DNA of 64,000 nucleotides from Roseomonas aeriglobus (GTDB lineage: Bacteria; Pseudomonadota; Alphaproteobacteria; Sphingomonadales; Sphingomonadaceae): contig JAFHKN010000005.1 of NCBI GenBank assembly GCA_016937575.1, forward strand, positions 62,001-126,000, given 5' to 3'. The notes under the pieces were generated by a model. The model worked only from the letters and a program-made list of their open reading frames with translations. It was not told the DNA's origin and did no database searches. A program made the position numbers and the translations under genes. Numbering within the stretch: the first letter of the stretch is position 1; each line of letters opens with the position of its first letter. This document shows, piece after piece, positions 39,950 to 48,489 of the stretch.

Positions 39950-41642
39950 TCTCCCAGCCGCTCAACCCATCTTCGGCGATCCGTGCGCTGGCATGGCGCG
40001 CGATGTCGAGCTTTCCGATCGCCTGGCGCGGCGTTAGGACGCGGACGAAGTCGGCCTCCACCCGGTCGCGTGTCAGCGATACCGTTACGAAACCAACGGC
40101 ATTGGTGTCGCACCAGCGTATATCGCGATTGTCGTGGACAAAGGCGTCGCCGACCGGCCCCGACGGCAGGAGCAGTTCCCCGATCGAAGGACCGGTCAGC
40201 GTGGAGGCGGAAAGCTCGAGACCAATCCGGCGGTCCCCGCGATGGGGTTCGTTGATCCAGGCCATGTGACTGTCGCCCGACAGCACGAGCAGGTTCGCGC
40301 CGCTTTTCTCGAACTGGTCGTACAGCTTGTCCCGCTCGCCGGCATAGCCGTCCCAGGAATCGACATTGAGAAGCGGCAGGCCATAGCGCGTCAGGGCGTA
40401 CATCGGCGCCAGCGCTACCTTGCCATCGGGAAACTTCGTCAGATCGGGATAGACGTAGCTGGACAGGATGGTCGCGCTGCCGAACAGGAACCACGGGCGG
40501 CGAGCATCCTTATGGGCCTTCAGTTCGTCCGCCAGCCATGCGCATTGTTCCGCGCCGATCATTTCGCGCGCGGGATCGGCAAGTTTCTCGCGGAAGGCTG
40601 CGACATCGGGTTCGCGCGTGACGCCTTGCGGCAGGGCCTTGAGGTCGAGTGTCTTGAGTTCCGCCGGGTCGGATATCACCCGCTCCCCACTGCCGCGCCG
40701 GTCGACAACATGCCAGTCGAGATCCTTGGCCAGCGACAATTGCTGCTGGCGGGCCTTGAGCCGGGTTTCGGGCAGGGCCAGCGTCGCGAGATCGCCGAAC
40801 GCGAAGCTGCGGGTGATGCCATAGGGATCGGAAGTGACAGGATCGCGGATCGGCATCCATTCCAGGTAGGCCTGAACCGCCGCAGCCTTGCGCTCCTCCC
40901 AGTCGCCGTTGGCCGCCGGATCGTGATGCTGGGCACCATGCATCCAGTCGTCGTTCGCGATTTCATGGTCGTCCCACATGCAAATCCACGACGCGCGGGC
41001 ATGGGCGTCGCGCAGGGCCGGATCACGACGCCACTGTGCATAGCGTGCGCGATAGTCGGCGAGCGTGACCGTGTCGTGCGTTGGCTCGATCGCCCGAACA
41101 TCCATGAGTGCGGGCATCGAGTTGGCGCCATATTCGTAAATATAGTCGCCCACGAAGAGGATGAGGTCCACCGCTTCCCGATCGGCAATGGCCCGGTAGG
41201 CGTGAAATTCGCCGAACATATACATGGCGCAGCAGGCGAGCACGATATCGAGACGATCGATGCGTCCCGTTGGCAGGGTTTTTGCCCGCCCGATCGCCGA
41301 TACCGTGTCCATGGCACGGAAGCGGTAGAAATATTCGCGGCCCGCCTTCAGGCCGGAGGCGATCACCTTGACCGTATGGTCCCGCGCCGCCGATGTGCTG
41401 AACGATCCGCGCGCAGCGATGCGCGTGAACAGTTCATCCTCGGCCATTTCCCATGTGCCGCTGACCGGCCCATGGGCAGGATCGGTCACGCGGGTCCACA
41501 GCAGGACGCTGTCGGCATGCGGATCGCCGCTCGCCACGCCATGCGCGAAGACCATGTTCGTTTTTGCCCCGGCGGGACCGGCGGCGAGCAAAAGCCCGCC
41601 CGCCGCCGATCCCGCAAGAACGCCGCGCCGCGTCAGCGCCAT
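39942..41642 (-). CDS. phoD: PhoD-family alkaline phosphatase/phosphodiesterase
   Basis: The 566-residue protein has a Tat signal (LTRRGVLAGSAAGGLLLAA), an N-terminal immunoglobulin-like domain (FAHGVASGDPHADSVLLWTR) and the PhoD catalytic motifs: LACCAMYMFGEF, LFVGDYIYEYG, ICMWDDHEIANDDW and LVLSGDSHMAWINE. PhoD enzymes are secreted folded through Tat, use Ca and Fe, and release phosphate from mono- and diesters. The start overlaps the stop of a TonB-receptor fragment by one base, so it was part of a receptor-phoD operon. It lies in the same 7-kb block as the GDPD gene. Confidence 0.92.
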   Translation of the reverse strand: MALTRRGVLAGSAAGGLLLAAGPAGAKTNMVFAHGVASGDPHADSVLLWTRVTDPAHGPVSGTWEMAEDELFTRIAARGSFSTSAARDHTVKVIASGLKAGREYFYRFRAMDTVSAIGRAKTLPTGRIDRLDIVLACCAMYMFGEFHAYRAIADREAVDLILFVGDYIYEYGANSMPALMDVRAIEPTHDTVTLADYRARYAQWRRDPALRDAHARASWICMWDDHEIANDDWMHGAQHHDPAANGDWEERKAAAVQAYLEWMPIRDPVTSDPYGITRSFAFGDLATLALPETRLKARQQQLSLAKDLDWHVVDRRGSGERVISDPAELKTLDLKALPQGVTREPDVAAFREKLADPAREMIGAEQCAWLADELKAHKDARRPWFLFGSATILSSYVYPDLTKFPDGKVALAPMYALTRYGLPLLNVDSWDGYAGERDKLYDQFEKSGANLLVLSGDSHMAWINEPHRGDRRIGLELSASTLTGPSIGELLLPSGPVGDAFVHDNRDIRWCDTNAVGFVTVSLTRDRVEADFVRVLTPRQAIGKLDIARHASARIAEDGLSGWEIS

Positions 41643-42144
41643 CAGAAACGCGCCCCGAGCGAAACGCCCCAGGTGCGCGGCGTGCCGCTGAATGCCTGCG
41701 TCGCCGATCCGCCGGTCGTGTAATCGACATCGGCGATGTTGCGCACGAAGCCGGCCACGGTCCAGCGCTGGTCGATCTTGAGATCGATGCGCGCATTGAC
41801 GAGCGCGAAGTCCCCGACCGGCGCCGTATTGTCGAGATCGCCATAATAGGCATCGACGTAGCGGGCATCGACCTGAGGCGTCAGCGTCATGCGATCGTTC
41901 AGCGCGAACTCGTAGCGGATCGAGCCGTTCAGCGTCATGTTCGGCGCGAACGGCAAGTCGTTGCCCAGGCGCGCCTTTTCGGCAGCGGTGATCGCCTCGA
42001 TCGCGGTGACCTTCGTGTCGAGCAGCGCGACGCCGAAATTGATGGTCATCGGGCGCACCGGGCGGATCGTGAAGCTGGCCTCGCCGCCATAGCTGCGCGC
42101 CTTGCCCACATTGGTGCGTACGCTGGTGGTGGCGCCATCATAGG
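41642..42144 (-). pseudogene. C-terminal end of a second TonB-dependent receptor, cut by element 2
   Basis: The frame runs YTYDGATTSVRTNVGKARS, then the barrel strands RVRPMTINFGVALL-type segments, NGSIRYEFALNDRMTLTPQV and a final GTPRTWGVSLGARF with terminal Phe. The junction with the left tip of element 2 at 42145 cuts it; the plug and most of the barrel are missing. The far side of element 2 holds an IS66 fragment, so the receptor start has been lost rather than merely separated. Confidence 0.85.
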
Positions 42145-42937
42145 TGTAGGCGCTTGCAATCATAGCGGCGTGTGCTCGCAAACAGCCTGATTTCCTGCTC
42201 ACGCTTTCTGCCACTGGCGGGGAGCGTCCTGCTCGAATTATCTGCCAGTGTGCTCGCCATCATCCGGCGCTGCTTGCAAACGGGGCGTTGTGCTCACGCT
42301 CCGTGCCAATGGGCTCTCCAAACCCGTAGCCGGCAAGCGCTTTTGCGAAGCAGGTTTCCAGAACAGTTCTGACAAGCGGCGGGCCGCAGAAATGCGTTGT
42401 CGTCATGGCCCGCCCGCGAGGTCGTCAGAAAGGAAGGTTTTCGCGAACAGGGCCGGCGCGTCGTGCTAGGCGATGGAACCCCGCAAGCGGACAGGATGCG
42501 ATGACCAGGACCGAAATGCTGGAAACGATGAAGCGTCTCGACGCCCATGCGAACGCCCTGTTGCTTACCGGGGCCTCCGATATCGATCTGCTCGGCGGCA
42601 TGTTCGACGTGATGCCCGACTTCAAGGCGTTGCTCGACGCCGGATACGGCGGTGAAATCGACAAGAACGCTGGTCGCTTCCCCGGTTTGCATCGCTACGC
42701 CGTCATGCTCTCCAATGTCGCCGAGGGGATCGCGGAAGGTTCCATCCGGGTGCCGCGCTGACGCCCTGTTTCGCTGGCAGGGGATGTGAGCAGACCTTTA
42801 TGATTGCGAGCAGCGCAGGATGATGGCGAGCACACTGGCAGATAGCGCGAGCAGATCGCCGAGCCGGTTGTCAGATAATCCGAGCAAAAAAAGGCTCTGT
42901 TTGCAAGCAAACGCCGCTACGATTGCAAGCACCTACA
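42145..42937. mobile_element. Passenger-carrying element 2, about 0.79 kb, no transposase
   Basis: The tips share TGTAGG(C/T)GCTTGCAATC and continue TAGCGGCGT(G/T)TGCT(C/T)GCAAACAG in inverted orientation. Arrays of TGCTCGC, TGCTCACGC and TCTGCCA units follow on both sides (42145-42310 and 42780-42937). One small gene lies inside. The left arm equals the right arm of element 1. The exact tip is uncertain by about four bases because ATAGG/CCTAT extends the symmetry. Confidence 0.7.
42501..42761 (+). CDS. Hypothetical passenger protein of element 2
   Basis: The 86-residue protein starts MTRTEMLETMKRLDAHANAL and contains DIDLLGGMFDVMPDFKALLD and FPGLHRYAVMLSNVAEGIAE. It is predicted mostly helical and soluble, with no signal peptide, Cys or recognised motif. 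The ATG at 42501 is supported by ACAGGATGCG-type spacing only. Codon use fits a real gene. As the only gene of the element it corresponds in position to the response regulator of element 1. Function unknown. Confidence 0.55.
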   Translation: MTRTEMLETMKRLDAHANALLLTGASDIDLLGGMFDVMPDFKALLDAGYGGEIDKNAGRFPGLHRYAVMLSNVAEGIAEGSIRVPR

Positions 42938-43572
42938 CCTATGCCGGGTTCAACGCGCTCTACGACCCAGGCCGGGAGCCGGGTCCCATCACCCCCGTCG
43001 CTTGCTGGGCGCATGCGAGGCGCAAGCTGCACGATGTGCTTGTTGCCGATCATCGATCCGCTGCGCGCAAGGGACTCGGCCTGATCGCGCAGCTCTACGA
43101 GGTCGAACGGTTGATCGAGGGTGAACCTCCCCAGGAGCGTCTGCGCCAGCGCTCAGCATCAAAGCTCATTGCCCTCGACTTCTTTGCGTGGGCGGACAGC
43201 GCTCTCGACCAGGCATCGGCGCGCTCACCGCTTGCCGAGGCGCTGCGCTATGCCCTCAAGCTGAAGCCAGCGCTGCTCGCCTACACCCAGGACGGAAGGC
43301 TCGAGATCGACAACAACCTTGCCGAGAACGCGCTGCGCGGCATCGCGGTCGGGCGCAAGAACTGGCTGTTCGCCGGCGCGGATTGCGGCGGCGAGCGGGC
43401 GGCCGCGACGTATTCGCTGCTCGAGACCGCCAAGCTCAACGGCGTGAACCCGCAGGTCTGGCTGACCGACGTCCTCGACCGCATCGGCAAAGGCCATCCC
43501 ATCAACCGCCTCGACGAGCTCCTGCCATGGGCGTGGAAGGCGGCTCGTTCCAGTGACCCCGACGCTGCGTGA
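42938..43572 (+). pseudogene. C-terminal part of an IS66-family transposase (TnpC)
   Basis: The frame reads YAGFNALYDPGREPGPITPV, ACWAHARRKLHDVL, then DGRLEIDNNLAENALRGIAV and GRKNWLFAGADCGGERAAA and HPINRLDELLPWAWK. These are the last third of the IS66 DDE transposase, including the final catalytic Glu in DNNLAENALR. The N-terminal two thirds are missing, replaced by element 2, whose right tip lies exactly at the break. Confidence 0.9.
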
Positions 43573-43938
43573 GGACCCATTGCGCCGATGGCAGCTATCT
43601 GCGATTTTCCGCCAGAAGCCGACATTCAGCAAGCGACCCCATTTCGGTGGTAGCAGCGCATTCGACCTATCGCCAAAAGCGGTCGTTCATGAAGAACCGG
43701 TTGTCGTTGGTAACGCGCCTCAATCCCAGCCATTCTGGTACGAGATCTGAACGCCCAAAAACAGTTGATCGTATAGCGGCAGCTACGCGCTACACTCTCC
43801 GAGACACAACAAATCGTCGCGAAAAATTCAGAATGTCAGCGGTCGACAAAAGGGCGGTCGCGAACCGCAGTCGAAAACGGCGCCGGGTTTAAGCCAGCGC
43901 CGTTCATCGTTCTCATTCAATGCGAAGTGGCCTGAGAA
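43573..43938. other. Gene-free stretch after the IS66 fragment
   Basis: No gene with a credible start or family motif is seen in either strand. It begins with sequence that may include the IS66 right end and ends at the stop of the small secreted-protein gene. Confidence 0.5.
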
Positions 43939-44187
43939 TCAACCGTTGCATGAATACTCAAATTGCGCCGCGAAATAACCGGCGTTCTGGATTATGCGAA
44001 TGACGTTGAAAGATGCCAGACCGCCATTCGAAGCACAGATGTTTTGCGCACCTTGCTCGGCCGCAGCTATGGCCTGTCCCACTTCGGGTAGAAATGGCCC
44101 GATATCCGTTTGCTGAGCAACCGAGGCAGAAGAGCCAAATGCGATTGCAGCCGAGAGTGCCAGAACCTTCGTTTTAGTTTTGAACAT
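43939..44187 (-). CDS. Small secreted protein under a cobalamin riboswitch
   Basis: The 82-residue protein has a signal peptide (MFKTKTKVLALSAAIAFGSS, cleavage near SVAQ), leaving about 57 residues: QQTDIGPFLPEVGQAIAAAE, then GAQNICASNGGLASFNVIRI and GYFAAQFEYSCNG. It has two Cys (in NICAS and YSCNG) that could form one disulfide. I recognise no family. The start has GGAG at eight bases. The cobalamin riboswitch at 44387-44562 lies upstream on the same strand, followed by a large hairpin, so expression should fall when cobalamin is plentiful. The btuF-like gene ends 111 bases upstream of the riboswitch. A role in cobalamin binding is only inferred. Confidence 0.65.
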   Translation of the reverse strand: MFKTKTKVLALSAAIAFGSSASVAQQTDIGPFLPEVGQAIAAAEQGAQNICASNGGLASFNVIRIIQNAGYFAAQFEYSCNG

Positions 44188-44230
44188 GGTATTTTCTCCG
44201 TGGGCTCTGAGCCCTTCACGCCGATATAGT

Positions 44231-44313
44231 GGCTTGGATCTCCGGACCTCGGCCGAGCAGCCTGGTCAACGGACGCGATACGCCGACCGGGCGTGCTCGG
44301 AGCAATCCAAGCC
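44231..44313 (-). promoter_or_regulatory. Long hairpin between riboswitch and small secreted-protein gene
   Basis: GGCTTGGAT at 44231-44239 pairs with ATCCAAGCC at 44305-44313, with further inner pairing (CCGAGCA/TGCTCGG). It is followed by GGGCTCAGAGCCC just before the ribosome binding site. These stems may form the expression platform. Confidence 0.5.
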
Positions 44314-44386
44314 GCTTATCGTCGCTCCGACGAAAATGATTCCGCGCCCGACCAATCCCATGAATCAGGCAAGAGCGACTCGCTCC

Positions 44387-44562
44387 GGTCGGTCTCCTGG
44401 CTCGCGGGTCATCACTTGAAATACACCTTCCCGAACCAAACAATCAGTCCAGTGGTTGCGGAGTGACCCGCCAGTATTTCTCGCTCGCCGCTTACAGTTG
44501 CAGGGACAGCCGCAGATTTGACCTTGGAGGGCCTCACTGTGTTCCCGTTACCGGTGCGAACT
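44387..44562 (-). promoter_or_regulatory. Cobalamin riboswitch 1
   Basis: Read on the minus strand the order is GTAACGGGAACACAGTGAGG, CTGTCCCTGCAACTGTAAGCG, CCACTGGACTG, GGGAAGGTG and the B12-box-like AGCCAGGAGACC, as in the cobalamin aptamer. It is closely similar to the one at 48297-48472. The next gene downstream on this strand is the small secreted protein at 44187. Confidence 0.9.
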
Positions 44563-44673
44563 TGAAGCTGAATGCGCGCAACTTTGCATGCAGCTGATTT
44601 TGAGTATCGGTACGCAGCTTTGAAAACAAGGGCTGATGCGCTCGTTTCGCGTCGAATAGCGCGAAAAACATCG

Positions 44674-45603
44674 TCAAACCCCATCGATGGAGATCCAATC
44701 CCGTCCCATCTCCAATGCCTGTGTTGGCGTCGCCCCAACCAACTGCGCGATCAGTTCAGCCGATTCGACGAGTCGTGGGCCAGGACGATTGAAAAGATGG
44801 TGGCCATCAACGGCAAAGACCTTCCCTTTGCGAACCGCGGTAAGGTCTTTCCAACCGAAGTGGTCGACGAGCGACCCCAGATCGGCGAGCGTTTGTGGCA
44901 ACAGATATCCGCAGGGCATCGCAACGATCAGATCGGGATCGGCGGCAATCAAGTCGTCCCAATTCAGCCACGAGGAATGTTCTCCGGCTCGCGCGAACAA
45001 TGGGTGACCGCCGGCCGCCTCGATTAGTTCGGGTACCCAGTTTCCTGCAGCCATCAGCGGATCGATCCATTCGATCGCGGCGACACGCGGGCGATCCATC
45101 CTCTCCGCGCTACTTCGGGATAGCCCTGACATCCGCTCCTTCAAGTCACCGACGACCGATGATGCACGCTCGGGAATTCCCGCCGCTTCGGCGACCTTAG
45201 CGAAATCGCTCCATACATCTTCCAATGTATCGGGTGCCAGCGACAGCAGCGTCGGGGCGGTTCCGATCCAGTCGCCGAGTGCTTCTTCCAGATCGGCAGG
45301 GGTGACCGCGCAGACCGCGCATTGCGATTGGGTCAAGATGAGGTCGGGCCGCAAGTCCCGCAGAAGCGCGGTATCGACTTCGTATACCGACAGTCCTTGC
45401 CTCACGATTTCCTGGATCCGGTCGTCGATCTGCCGCGACGTCAGTCCTTTCTCGAGTCTGGTCGACGTGACGACCGGCAATGCCTTTACGAAAAGCGGAT
45501 AATCGCATTCGTGCGAGCGACCGACGAGGCTCTCTCCCAATCCGAGTGCGACGGCGATTTCGGTCGCGCTCGGCAGGAGGGACACGATGCGCGGCTGCGC
45601 CAT
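44674..45603 (-). CDS. BtuF-like cobalamin-binding protein without signal peptide
   Basis: The 309-residue protein matches the periplasmic-binding-protein class III fold of BtuF: RIVSLLPSATEIAVALGLGE, GRSHECDYP, DLILTQSQCAVCAVTP, WIDPLMAAGNWVPELIEAAG and ADPDLIVAMPCGY. BtuF delivers cobalamin to the BtuCD ABC transporter. Here the chosen start, ATG 45603, gives a protein that begins directly with the mature fold. An upstream extension in frame overlaps the preceding gene and does not look like a signal peptide either. No btuC or btuD is nearby. It starts one base after the stop of the membrane-protein gene and belongs to the btuB operon. Confidence 0.85.
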   Translation of the reverse strand: MAQPRIVSLLPSATEIAVALGLGESLVGRSHECDYPLFVKALPVVTSTRLEKGLTSRQIDDRIQEIVRQGLSVYEVDTALLRDLRPDLILTQSQCAVCAVTPADLEEALGDWIGTAPTLLSLAPDTLEDVWSDFAKVAEAAGIPERASSVVGDLKERMSGLSRSSAERMDRPRVAAIEWIDPLMAAGNWVPELIEAAGGHPLFARAGEHSSWLNWDDLIAADPDLIVAMPCGYLLPQTLADLGSLVDHFGWKDLTAVRKGKVFAVDGHHLFNRPGPRLVESAELIAQLVGATPTQALEMGRDWISIDGV

Positions 45604-45604
45604 G

Positions 45605-46159
45605 TCAGGCGAACCGTATTCGCGGAGAAGGTCCGAATAGCGTGGGAGCGGCTCTGGCGAGGAGCCAGGACGCCAACAACAGTCCTGCGAACCATAATGC
45701 ATCGTTCGCGAAGATCTGTCCCACGATCGCCATCGTGAAAGTCTCTGTCCCGCCTACCACCAAAGCAAACCCGAATAGCGCAGCCTCGTAAACAGCGAAG
45801 CCGATCAGAAAGGCGCCAAATGTCCGGAGGGTGCTCAGCTCGTTTTGTTCTCCCATGATGATGGCACCGGCGAGCATGGCGAGAATAGATGCGATGCCCA
45901 GCGCACCGCCCCAGGCGAACGCATATCCCGTGTGCGGGTAGCCGAGGACGGTGAACCCCAGCAACTGGTTGGTCGCCCAGATCGCGAGGATCGTCGTTAA
46001 CGCGAGCGAGCGGCGCATGGTCGCGGCGGTCACGATCGTAACAGCCACGAACGGCATCATGCAGGCGGCAACCAGCGATCCGCCCACCGTCGCCAAGGCA
46101 AGTGTGACAGGCCATGCGAACCTCGCAATGTCGGACTTTGCTATCATTTCATCCGTCAT
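45605..46159 (-). CDS. Predicted five-helix membrane protein of the cobalamin operon
   Basis: The 184-residue protein has about five membrane helices (VTLALATVGGSLVAACMMPF, TTILAIWATNQLLGFTVLGY, FAWGGALGIASILAMLAG, TFGAFLIGFAVYEAALFGFA, IFANDALWFAGLLLASWLLA). I do not recognise the family. Position between btuB and a btuF-like gene under one riboswitch suggests an inner-membrane step of cobalamin or cobalt uptake, since no btuC is present. This is inference from neighbourhood. The start lies 11 bases after the btuB stop. Confidence 0.7.
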   Translation of the reverse strand: MTDEMIAKSDIARFAWPVTLALATVGGSLVAACMMPFVAVTIVTAATMRRSLALTTILAIWATNQLLGFTVLGYPHTGYAFAWGGALGIASILAMLAGAIIMGEQNELSTLRTFGAFLIGFAVYEAALFGFALVVGGTETFTMAIVGQIFANDALWFAGLLLASWLLARAAPTLFGPSPRIRFA

Positions 46160-46170
46160 CGAAATTCTCC

Positions 46171-48102
46171 TTAGAAACGCGCGCGCGCGCCAATGGCGAA
46201 CGAGCGTCCGGGCGTCGCGAAACTGAAGACATCCTCGTAATCGGCGGCCGTCAAATTCTCGACTCGGCCGAACAGCTCGACATTATCCATCACCCTCACG
46301 TCGGCGTTGACGTTCAGCAGAAAGTAGTCGTCCAGTTGCACGCGAACCGGCACGAACGAGGGATCGATGAAAGCGCTGTCGATCGTCTCTCCATTGTAGC
46401 GCGCAACGAGCGTGACCCCTCCGGCATCCTTGGGAGCGCGCCAGTCGACAGCCAGGCTGGCGGTATGGGAGGGCCGCCGCACTTCGCGCGCGCCATCCTC
46501 GTGGGAACGCAGATAGGTGTAGGCTCCATTGACGCGCCAAGCTTCCGCGAAGCGCGCCTCGCCGAACACTTCGACGCCGTTTCTCTTGGATACGGTATCG
46601 CGATTGCCAGGGCTGGCGACGAAGTTCGGGGGCGGAAAAGAAGTGAAGATCTCTTCGTCCAGTTCGCTCTCGAAATAGGTGACCCCGATTGAAGCGCGCT
46701 CACCGAACAGCGACTGGTCGATCCCGATCTCCCATCCGCTCGACTTCTCGGGCCTGAGGTCGGGATTGCCGATGAAACGGCCGTCCACGAACCCATATAG
46801 TTCGTAGAACGAGGGGTTCTTCACCCCCGATCCGACGGCCCCGCGCACTCGCGTAGCCGCAGCGATCCGATAGCTCGCCTGAAGCCTGTACGTGGTTGTA
46901 TCGGCGAACTGGTCGTTCCAGTCCCTGCGGATGGATGCGGACGCGCTCGCTCGGTCTCCGAGATCGATCGCATACTGGCCGACGAGACCGACATTGTCGA
47001 TCTGTCGGCGACCGGTGAATGCGAAGCCGGTCGGATCGGTGTTACGGAAGCGTTCGCGTTCGACATCGAGAGCCGCCGTGACCCGGTGGGTCAGACCGCC
47101 AGCCTCGATACGCAACGTCGTATCGTAGGACCCTTTCAACCTCTGGCCCTCGCTGCCATAGCTGCGTCCAGTCGAAGCGAAACCGTCGCGCCGGGTATCC
47201 GCGATCTGGGCCGAAAACGCTTGGGTCCAGCGATCGTCGAGCAAGTCTAGCTCGCCCCTGATGAGCACATAGATAGCCTCGTTCTCGAAGCGGTTGCCGG
47301 GGCTATCGACCTGGAATCCGAAGGTCGGACTTCCCGGATCGGAATCGCTGTCGTTGAATTCGGCATTGGTGCGCGCGTAGCGTAATACACCAGTGAGGCG
47401 TGCATTGGTTGATGGCGCGAACGTCGTCTTCAGCGAGACCGCACCACTGTCGTTCGCAAGATCGCGCGTGCCGTTCCGGGCGCCTGGCGTGCCATCGGTG
47501 GTATTGAGTGTGGCGGACAGCGCGTAGTCGAGATCGCCACTATATCCAGCGATCCGGGCAGCACCGTTCACCATGCCGAACGAACCGGCTTCGATCCGCG
47601 CGACCGCCCCGGGCGCATCGCGGCCGTCGAGAGTGATGTACTGGATGACGCCGCCGATCGCGTCCGACCCGTAGATCGCGCTCTGCTGTCCGCGCAGCAC
47701 CTCGATCCGCGAAGCCTCGTCGGCGATAAGCGTTCCGAAATCGAACTCGCCGGCATAGGGATCCGACACCTCGATCCCGTCAACGAGGACGAGCGTATGG
47801 TTGGCTTCAGCACCGCGCAACCGAAGCTGTGTCTGACCGGGAACCCGTCCGACCGCGACCCCTGGGACGTCGCGGAGCACGTCGGACACCTCGCGGACTT
47901 GCCTCCGGTCGAGGATTTGCTCGTCGAGGACGGTGACCGATCCGCCGATCCGGTCGAGCGGCATGGGATCGGTGGCGCGGTTCCCGGTGACGACGATCGA
48001 GGTGTTGGATGTCTCTGGATCGGCAGCGGGATCGATGGTCTGAGCGAGCGATGGAGCCGGCAGAAGCACGGAAGACAGAAGCGACAGGTGAATGTATTTC
48101 AT
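46171..48102 (-). CDS. btuB: TonB-dependent cobalamin receptor BtuB
   Basis: The 643-residue protein has a signal peptide ending PSLAQ, a TonB box (SIVVTGNRA) and the BtuB-like plug with VTVLDEQILDRRQVREVSDV, LRLRGAEANHTLVLVDGIEV and DEASRIEVLRGQQSAIYGSD. A 22-strand-type barrel follows, ending SFAIGARARF with C-terminal Phe. It imports cobalamin across the outer membrane. Start 48102 gives the signal peptide and lies about 200 bases after the riboswitch. It is the first gene of btuB-membrane protein-btuF-like. Confidence 0.92.
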   Translation of the reverse strand: MKYIHLSLLSSVLLPAPSLAQTIDPAADPETSNTSIVVTGNRATDPMPLDRIGGSVTVLDEQILDRRQVREVSDVLRDVPGVAVGRVPGQTQLRLRGAEANHTLVLVDGIEVSDPYAGEFDFGTLIADEASRIEVLRGQQSAIYGSDAIGGVIQYITLDGRDAPGAVARIEAGSFGMVNGAARIAGYSGDLDYALSATLNTTDGTPGARNGTRDLANDSGAVSLKTTFAPSTNARLTGVLRYARTNAEFNDSDSDPGSPTFGFQVDSPGNRFENEAIYVLIRGELDLLDDRWTQAFSAQIADTRRDGFASTGRSYGSEGQRLKGSYDTTLRIEAGGLTHRVTAALDVERERFRNTDPTGFAFTGRRQIDNVGLVGQYAIDLGDRASASASIRRDWNDQFADTTTYRLQASYRIAAATRVRGAVGSGVKNPSFYELYGFVDGRFIGNPDLRPEKSSGWEIGIDQSLFGERASIGVTYFESELDEEIFTSFPPPNFVASPGNRDTVSKRNGVEVFGEARFAEAWRVNGAYTYLRSHEDGAREVRRPSHTASLAVDWRAPKDAGGVTLVARYNGETIDSAFIDPSFVPVRVQLDDYFLLNVNADVRVMDNVELFGRVENLTAADYEDVFSFATPGRSFAIGARARF

Positions 48103-48296
48103 GAGAACGAATTTCCGGGGCGCCGGGCGACTTGGCCGGAGCGTCCGCACGAGTGCGGTCGACGAGACTGCTAGGGACGGACGCGTGCATCCCCCGGCAG
48201 TCCTGCCGATGCGGCTCCAACCGCTACTCGTCGCCCGGACGAAATTCGTTTCGCGCCTGGCCAATCCCATGAGCCCGGCAAGAGCGACACGCGCCG

Positions 48297-48472
48297 GTCG
48301 GTCTCCTGGCTCACGGGTTGTCGCACGAAACATACCTTCCCAGACGACAATTGCCGCCCAGTGGTTGTGGAGCCAACCCCACCCATGTTACGCGCTCGCC
48401 GCTTACAGTTGCAGGGACAGCCGCAGAATTGGCCTATCGAGACCTCACTGCGTTCCCGTTACCGGCACGCTT
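48297..48472 (-). promoter_or_regulatory. Cobalamin riboswitch 2, controlling btuB
   Basis: On the minus strand it contains GTAACGGGAACGCAGTGAGG, CTGTCCCTGCAACTGTAAGC, CCACTGGGCGG, GGGAAGGTATG and AGCCAGGAGACC, the conserved blocks of the cobalamin aptamer. The leader following it also resembles the leader after riboswitch 1, showing a duplication that included downstream sequence. Confidence 0.92.
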
Positions 48473-48489
48473 TATCGACATTTGATTCT

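Noticed and set aside
42405..42500. Extension of the passenger gene of element 2 back to ATG 42405 (MARPRGRQKGRFS)
   Set aside because: This part is the conserved inner end of the element arm and recurs at 48943 without the gene; the true start is more likely at 42501.
48361..48420. GTTACGC at 48388 considered as another ECF promoter copy
   Set aside because: It is part of the cobalamin riboswitch and lacks a CCCCTC block 14 bases away.
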